Shown here: one piece after another, positions 57,087 through 64,000 of the stretch
Numbering within the stretch: the stretch's first letter is position 1
Layout: the number at the start of each line of letters is the position of its first letter
Assembly (NCBI GenBank): GCA_006503535.1
Contig: QYRS01000009.1
Location: 1,612,001-1,676,000 of the forward strand
Source: Arthrinium phaeospermum
Taxonomy: Eukaryota; Ascomycota; Sordariomycetes; Amphisphaeriales; Apiosporaceae
Direction of reading: 5' to 3'
DNA length: 64,000 bases
Notes under the pieces: generated by a model
What the model was told of the DNA's origin: nothing
The model's database searches: none
Seen by the model: the letters and a program-made list of their open reading frames with translations, nothing else
Program-made: the position numbers and the translations under genes

Positions 57087-58865
57087 GGTGCGCTTTTTTT
57101 CTTCTCTCTCTCTCTCCTTTTCCCGCCTCTCGGGGGTAGTGATTAGTAAATGAGTCGCGGTTGGCAGGCGTCGCGTTTGCGTGCGACTCTTTTACTCTCT
57201 TGGGCTTATCTTGCCGCTTGATCGGCTCGTTTCCCGTTTAATTTTTTGCTTTTCGCCGTTTCCAGCTTTGTCCCAGCTTTGTTGCTCCAATCCAAACAAA
57301 GCCCAGCCGCAGCAGTTCAAGGCGGCACACGGAAGCGTTTTCCTTATCTCCCCGTCCGTCTCAGCCCCAAGGCGCGCACGGCACAGCTGCGACGGGGGTG
57401 CAGAAGCTATGTATGCGTGTACCGGAGTAACACCGTGCAGTCGCTAGGTAACGACCCGCCCGAGCAAAAAGCAGGCCAAGGCAATAGATAAGAAGCAACG
57501 CGCAGCAGTAGCAGCAGCAGCACTACCAGGTATGTCGTATGCAACGCAGGGTACGTATCTATGATTTTGCGGGGAGAGGCAGGAGAGAAGGGGAGGGGTG
57601 TGTTTGGGGTTGGTTCCCGCAGATTAAAGGTGCGGAGTTGGCTGGTACGGAACGGGTAGTGGATGGAGAGGCAGGTATATTTGATACTGATCGATCCCGA
57701 TATTGCAGTGTAGATAGCGGTAGATAAGTAGTGATAGTAGTGTAGCAGCAAGTAAAGATAGCCCACATCAATGGGGAAAAACCGGAGGAGTATGCGTATC
57801 AACAAACCAAACCCAGCGAGGTAGTGGTTGCGGTTGCGAGTTGAGGCGTAGTCCGTCCAAGTACGGTTAGAGTAAGCGGCTTGCGGTGTCTATCTTGACT
57901 TCGCTTCGGTGTGCAATCCGTCAAGTCCGAAGACTGGCCAACACTCCTCTACTCCTCCTGGATAAACGTTAGTAGGCCAAGAGGGCCGGCATGTACTTGC
58001 AGGTACGGTAGTATCCGTCGTGTGCTAGAAAAACAAAAAGCGACACTGACTGGCACTGAGGCACTGACTTGCGTATGCACTAAAAAACCAAGGCCGTGGT
58101 TGCGTCACGGATCGACTTTCTCCAGGATTTCGATTTTTGGATTTGGAGAAGATGCCCACATGGGTTTTGGCCAACTTTCAGCCAGCCAAGACTCCAAACT
58201 CAAAACACACGAGAAATGCAAAAAGCGGTCAAATCAGGCAAATCATTGGCTTGTAGCAAGTGTCAAGGGGATGGATTGGATCCCTGAGGATCGATCCCCA
58301 CAGATGGCAATCTCCATGAACCACATGCCGCCATGGGCCCCATGCTGGTACAGGTGCTGGCTCGCCAAGTATGTAATAAGGGTCGCCGACAATGCCAATA
58401 ACGAACAGTTCAGGGAAAATGTATGCGGGATAAACGGTACGCTGGCTTGATGACCGCGATTTGGCCGTGACCAGAAGGGATCCTCCTTTCATTGGCAATC
58501 GGCACACCAAAGCAAAGAAAGACATTCGCCCTCTCTCGATTTCTGCAGCGGCATTAGCATGCATGTCATCGCAGCCTTGGCCAGCTGGTATCCCTAATTG
58601 GGAAATCGACACTTACACGTACACACAGGCAGACACACGATAGAATACCAAGGGGGGAGAAATCGATAGAAGAGCGAGAAGATCACCGGGAGGCCTCGCC
58701 GACTTGGGCACAATTGTATGTGTATTTTTTTGATAAATTTCAGGCTAACGATAATAATTCCATTGCGGCGTCAAGCCTCTTCTGACAAGAGAGCGCCAAC
58801 AGGGTATCTTCGATTCCAAACGCCATCGTCACGCATTTTCTCACGTATACTGTAAATTCGAAATT
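57087..58865. other. intergenic region
   Basis: About 1.8 kb without a supported gene. It would include the PHS1 promoter (57087-57500) and the 3' UTR of the permease gene. An open frame of 179 aa at 57911-58450 (plus) has no recognisable motif. Confidence 0.5.
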
Positions 58866-60742
58866 TTAAACCTTGCTGGGTTCCCTGACGTTGCGTCGGA
58901 GACCGACCATCTGCAAAATTTCGGTGAAGAATCCCACGGGAGGGTGGGTGAAGGATGCCTCGTATGCCTCGATGATGGGACGATCCCACACGATGTCGGC
59001 TTCAAGAGGCTTGACGAATGAGGTGCGCTTGAACAGCTTCCAGAAGATGAACATCACAGGGGCCAGAATCACCATGATGTAGTTTATGAAGAAGTCCTGC
59101 GCGTTCCACGGCTTCAAGCTGGTGTATCCGAAACAAAGGACAACACAGATCTCGAAGAAGAGAGCAATGTAGGCGCTGTAGGGCTGGAACCAGCCAGTGT
59201 ACGGGAAAGACTGGCGGTCGATACCCTGGGCCATGCAGGCACGGTAGAAGAAGATGTAGGTGACACACATCACAATGAAGTTGATGATACCACCAGCAGT
59301 AATCAGGGTCACCAACCATGTCAGTACCTTGCTGCTACCGCTGCCAAGCGACAGGAACGACAGAATGGGGAAGCACATGGTAATGGCGAAGCACCAGATA
59401 GGGACTCCGTTCTTGAGGGTCTTGCGGAGGAAGTGGGGCGCGCGACCCTCAAGGGCGAGACCGTAGAGACTGCGTGTGGCGGCATACTAGTGGAAGGTCA
59501 GCAAACTAACAACCGAGCAGTTGGGGAGAAATTGGACTTACGGTATAAGTGTTACCAGCAGAGAAGATACTTGTAAGCATCAGGGCGTTGGTAACATCGG
59601 GAAGAATACCGATTCCAAGGTTGTTCATGGCGATAACATAGGGCGAGGCAGCAGCAGTGCCGGCTCCGTCACCGTTGCCGTCGTAGAGTTCGACGAGGGC
59701 CTTGGCGTTGTAGGGAACAACGATGCCGACGCAGAGCGCGCCCATAATGAAGAACAGTCCAAAGCGGTAGTAGACGGTCTTGAAGGCGGTCTTGATGTAT
59801 ACGCTCGGTCGCTTGGCCTCGGCGGAAACCATGGAGATGTATTCGGGTCCGACGATGGTGAAAGCGGCGCTCCAAAGAGCAGCCAGGAATCCCTCCCAGC
59901 GGCCCAAGTCGCCGGTGGAACGGTACTCCTTGAAAGGACCGGGGTCGCTCCACTGTGTGATACGGTCAGCAAATTACTCCAGCCACCAAGACTCAAAAAT
60001 TGCCGGTCGGGGAATGATCAAACTTACGTGGCGGAATCCGTAGGCATCGTGTTGCGGGTTACCACCGCACATAGTGACGAGAGTGAAGCAGAATAGCATG
60101 ACACAAAGGATGAATTTGCCTCCGGAGAGCCAGAATTCAGCCTCGCCGTAGGCTCGGACAGCTACCATGTTGAGAGCACTGGGAAGTTGTGTTAGTACAC
60201 CCAGTCCTCCGAGGGGGTGGCGTTAGCATCCGGGGACTATGGACTTACGCATAAAGCACAATACAAGCGCAGCAGACGGCGGCGGCAGGAATGTCGTCCC
60301 GCCAGAAGGACAGGACAATGGTCAGGGCAGTGATCTCAAAGGGAATCAGGAGAGCCTCGTAAAGGAAGAAGTTCCAGCCGGCCATGAAGCCGAAGGCCTC
60401 GTCGACCCACTTGCCGGCCATTCGGATGAAGCCTCCGCTGACGGGCATGTAGGTGGCCATCTCGGCCATGCAGTTGTTGACGAGACCGAGGACGCAGCTG
60501 TACAGGAGGTAGGCGAGGAAGAGACTGGCGGGGCCGCCCTTGTAGAGACCTTGGCCGATGCTAACGAAGAGGGCAGTACCGATAGAGCCACCAATGGCGA
60601 TGAGTTGAATTTGACGGTTGTTGAGCCGGCGAGCCAGGCCGTCGGAGTTCTCGACGAGGTGGCCGGTAGCAACATCGTCGGAGTTCCGTAGGTAGCCGCT
60701 GCCGGCTTCTTTGGATTCGGACTTGTGTGAGGAGGGAGCCAT
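58866..60742 (-). CDS. amino-acid permease (YAT/AAT family, APC superfamily)
   Basis: Four exons give 558 aa: 60742-60249, 60178-60028, 59952-59542 and 59486-58866. All donors are GTAAGT or GTAAGTCC-like, and all phases agree. A hydrophilic N-terminus precedes about twelve hydrophobic segments. The signature begins LNNRQIQLIAIGGSIGTALFVSIG, here shown by its parts RQIQLIAIGGSIGT and LFVSIGQGL. MPVSGGFIRMAGKWVDEAFGF and the segment IVGPEYISMVSAEAKRP follow, and YAATRSLYGLALEGRAP comes later. These are hallmarks of fungal amino-acid permeases. The plasma-membrane substrate cannot be told. The Met at 60742 begins the usual hydrophilic leader; the open frame continues upstream but in 5' UTR-like sequence. 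Confidence 0.93.
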
Positions 60743-63700
60743 CTTGTACCGAGTGAGACAGATGGAGGTCGAGATGGGATGGGTGAGAAGAGTGAAAGAG
60801 GAAAGGTTTCCAGACGGGGAACCGACACGGGGAAAGACGGCGTACTTATGCAGATTCAGAAATTCCAAGATTCGCCCACCACCTACGTATGTTACCTAGC
60901 CTGCTTGCAGAGCGAGAAAGAAAGGACGGCACCACTCTTGGATACTCCCAATGCGCACGCCTGGGACTTGTCGTCTAACCTGCGTTACGTCCCTCTTCTC
61001 GCCCTCAGAGTCGCGCGCAGGCGACGGGATTGGACAATCATGGGAAGAGTGGATGGACAGGGGGACATGGGCAGGAGCTGCAGGGATGGGGGTGGTTGTA
61101 TTTTCCTCTGGCAGCTAGTATCCGTTGGGTTGGGGGGTACCGCTGTAAGTAGAGCAGGATGTACGGTACATACGTGCAGTAGCCAGCGGAGAGGGTACGG
61201 AGGGGGAAGCCGACTGGGACCACTGGCCAAAATGGGAGTGAACAACCTATCAGAGCCAGCGCAGCGTCTGGGCCTATGATCAGATTGCTACGAGAGGCTG
61301 ATCCGAAGCTGACTGCGCTTGTCGCGTTATCTAGTGTGGGTGGGAAAAAAAACACAACCTCGAACCAGACTAGCGACATGTGCAGAGGGAACATGCATGG
61401 GTAAAAGGCCGCCCATGTGAGGTAACTGATAAAAAAATAATACAATCCCATTTTACTTTGCCCAGCAGAAATATACCCTGTTCGCATCCTAGTCGCATCC
61501 TGGCTTACCCCACGCTGGAACGTGCATCTACTGGAAGATGACCTCTTGTAGTAAGCGTGGCTGGCAGTGGCCCATCTCTCCCCGTTCCAATTGTTCCAAA
61601 TGTTTTAGTCTGGGTTGCGCTGAACAGGGGGCCAGTTCCTGCAGTGGTCACTGTGTGGTGCAGCCAGATAGATCCTCATCGTACGCACGTATCATAGCGT
61701 ACATAGGGCGTAGTACGTATGTAGTAGAGGGGAAGAGCGAGAGAGGGTTCGGCGAAAAGACGTAGTCGGTATGCGATGAACCAGCCGCCTGGCTGCCAGC
61801 TCTTCTGGCTGGCATTTGGCGCAATTAACCTATGCAATCAATTAAAGCCCAATTGACGGGTTTTGCTAGACCACTAGGCCTGCACCGTCTTTTGTTCCTT
61901 CTGCCTTCCATCAATTACCTGACAAGTTACTGCGACTTCTCTTGCTTCCTTCCTCCCTGTCGGTCTGGGGAAGATTCCTGGACTAAATCCAAACCAAGAC
62001 ACCAGGCGGTTTCCACCCCCAGAGAGTATGACGTAGGTACCAGTCGGGGCATCCACCTTTATTTTGGTACGAGCATGTTCACGTATTGACCCTCGCTTCG
62101 TACCCACCCAGATTTTCCCACGCACAACGATTTGACCCTTGGCCCCGGCGCCGAAGCTAGCAGGTCTTGGAAGTTCAACCCTGGAAGGGTTTGATTTTAA
62201 ATGTCGCAATTGGCAAGCCTCCCTTGCAACCCAACCCGCCTCTGATTGGGCCCTGGGCCAAGCCAGTTTCTGCCGAACCATCTTGGCTCGCATTTCTCAG
62301 CTCCCAGAGGCCGAGCAGACTGTGCGTGGCAGACGCAGCCAGAGGTAGATACATAATGGGGGAAAACCGTCCAATGTCAGAGCATGCTTCCGACGCGGGC
62401 GGTGTTGCACCATGCGGAACCGAATTGCGGACTCGCCGAACAAGAAAATTCGCCCAAAAAGCCCAGCCTGCTGGCCTGCCTGTGGACAGAGTTGCAGCTT
62501 GCAAGATTTCCGGTGTGGGTAAGGCTGTTGATCAAGTTCGTCCTTTTTTTCCCTTTGCTCAGACACCTAATCTAAAACCATTTTCAATCACGTGTGGTTC
62601 GAGTAAATCAACCGCAATTGGCCAATACCAAAAGAAAAACATCTGAAAATGGGGGGTAAATCGGATGCATGTATGTAATGGAAATAGCTGTGCAAGGGTT
62701 TATTTTTTGGGAATGCAGGCAACGATACAGTGAGCCCATCTAATAAAATTTTGAGGCCGAAACACCCAAGTTAGCGACCACCGTCACCCAGGAGCCCACA
62801 CTTGAGCCTTCTGACCGCATTGCGGACAAGGAACATGTATGTATGTTAGCCGTAACAGCGTCTCGGTGAATTCCAATGCCAGCCCAAAGCATTGTGCGAA
62901 TGAGGGGGTATTCGTGCACTGCCCAAGCCCAGAAATGCAGGCTACACTTAGTAGCGCCGAGAACTCAGGTGGCTGACCACACAAAATTACTACGGCACTA
63001 CGAGGAGGTGAAGGTAAGTAGCAGGTAGCTTAACCACAACATGGAACAGCCCGGTGCCCAAGCCGTCCCTTCCAGAATCCGAGCAGGTAAAACGCCTAGC
63101 TGCCAGTTAAAAAGCCACAAGCCACTCTTTGCGATACATGTAGATTAGGTACTTGTAGTCACCGATTGTATGTTGATTGGTTGATGGGTATGTGAGTAAT
63201 ACAGGTTGCAATGCCAACTGACGGGCCCTGCCTGGGCTTGTGCAAGGACCATTCAGTGGACATGACCTCAACACTTCCCAGACGGCTTGTACCTAACCTG
63301 ACTTTCGACAATTGCACGATCCAAGATCATGGCGGGCAAACATACCAAGGAATAACGTAATGATACAAATGAGACCTTGGTTTGTATGACTAGCCAGATG
63401 GCACAAGGGGGCCAGTGACTAGGGGGGAAAAGTCGCAGCCGTCCAATGAGACGAGCGGTTCAGTTGGCTGATCAATGCTAATCAGTCGGGAGATGAGGCC
63501 ACAAGTGGGTCGGGATGAAGGATTTTACGGCCCCACCACCGAGTCGGAGGGTCCGCTTTGCCCCGTTCCTCTGATCACCGCCACGGCGCGGACTGCAAAA
63601 ATGCGTATGTAGGTGCATGGAGCTAAGCGCTAGGGGTTTCTGCCCAGCTGCTAGCCCCTTCCATTATGTGACGTTTGGTCCACGGACGACTCGATGCCGA

Positions 63701-64000
63701 GCAACCGAGTTTAACCGCTGCCCATCGCGGTTTATGCACTCGATCACCTGGCCCTTTCCCGCCCGACTCCCTCGTCATCTCGCAGAGGCTGGGAGGGCAC
63801 GTGAGTTGTCAATTGAGCGAGCCCGCCAAACCTGCGACTATTCGGTCTACCTACATGCATGAAACCCGGTTGCAGCATGGTAACATTGGATACAAAATAG
63901 AGCCTCCCCCCTTTTTTCCTGTTTACTTGAGTGGGACGACGGTTGCATTCATGGTTGCTTCGGTCCTCGATCACAGATCGGCCTCATGAGCTTTGAAATG
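60743..64000. other. gene-free right edge
   Basis: About 3.3 kb with no supported gene on either strand. The first part would be the permease promoter and 5' UTR. Open frames such as 62167-62646 (plus) show no motif or splice-linked continuation. Confidence 0.5.

Noticed and set aside
62167..62646. 159-aa open frame near the right edge
   Set aside because: There is no motif, and overlapping frames on both strands are equally open in this GC-rich patch.
1..64000. CRISPR arrays, rRNA genes, bacterial operons or insertion sequences
   Set aside because: Nothing of the kind is seen; the window is nuclear fungal DNA.

Overview
The window comes from a filamentous ascomycete (Pezizomycotina, probably Sordariomycetes). 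Genes carry short 50-120 nt introns with GTRNGT donors and CTAAC/CTGAC-like branch points. The gene set is fungal: a non-reducing polyketide synthase, a PRISE-type reductase, a CFEM-7TM receptor, a Zn2Cys6 regulator and TAF14 with a YEATS domain. Coding GC is high and gaps carry TAGG/CCTA and CA microsatellites.

Left part (about 0.7-18.2 kb): a secondary-metabolite cluster. It holds a cytochrome P450, a PRISE-type enone reductase, three SAM-dependent O-methyltransferases, an SGNH hydrolase and a non-reducing PKS with SAT-KS-MAT-PT-ACP order and no thioesterase. A TE-less NR-PKS, three OMTs, one P450 and one enone reductase is the core set of the griseofulvin (gsf) pathway: heptaketide benzophenone, O-methylations, P450 phenol coupling to a spiro grisan, then enone reduction. 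No flavin halogenase, transporter or cluster regulator is visible, so the product could be a non-chlorinated grisan, or those genes may lie left of base 1. This assignment rests on gene content, not on a search.

Middle part (20.9-35.2 kb): a Ser/Thr-rich secreted protein with a possible Cys-His deamidase-like motif, an ankyrin-type protein, a BCS1-like AAA ATPase, a CFEM-7TM receptor of the PTH11 type, a split tRNA-Leu(AAG), and a large Zn2Cys6 transcription factor.

Right part (37.8-60.7 kb): mostly conserved genes with long gaps. These are TAF14, mitochondrial NDUFAF7/MidA-like methyltransferase, a CDK11-like kinase, a secreted/GPI-type DUF7137-like protein, an RRM protein with an apparent 10-nt microexon, a split tRNA-Ser(AGA), the 3-hydroxyacyl-CoA dehydratase PHS1, and an amino-acid permease.

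Four apparent single-base deletions break reading frames: one in the PKS, two in the Zn2Cys6 factor and one in TAF14. At least three fall in or next to G/C runs. Because TAF14 is a core gene, consensus-sequence error is the simplest explanation, and the PKS should not be called a pseudogene on this evidence.
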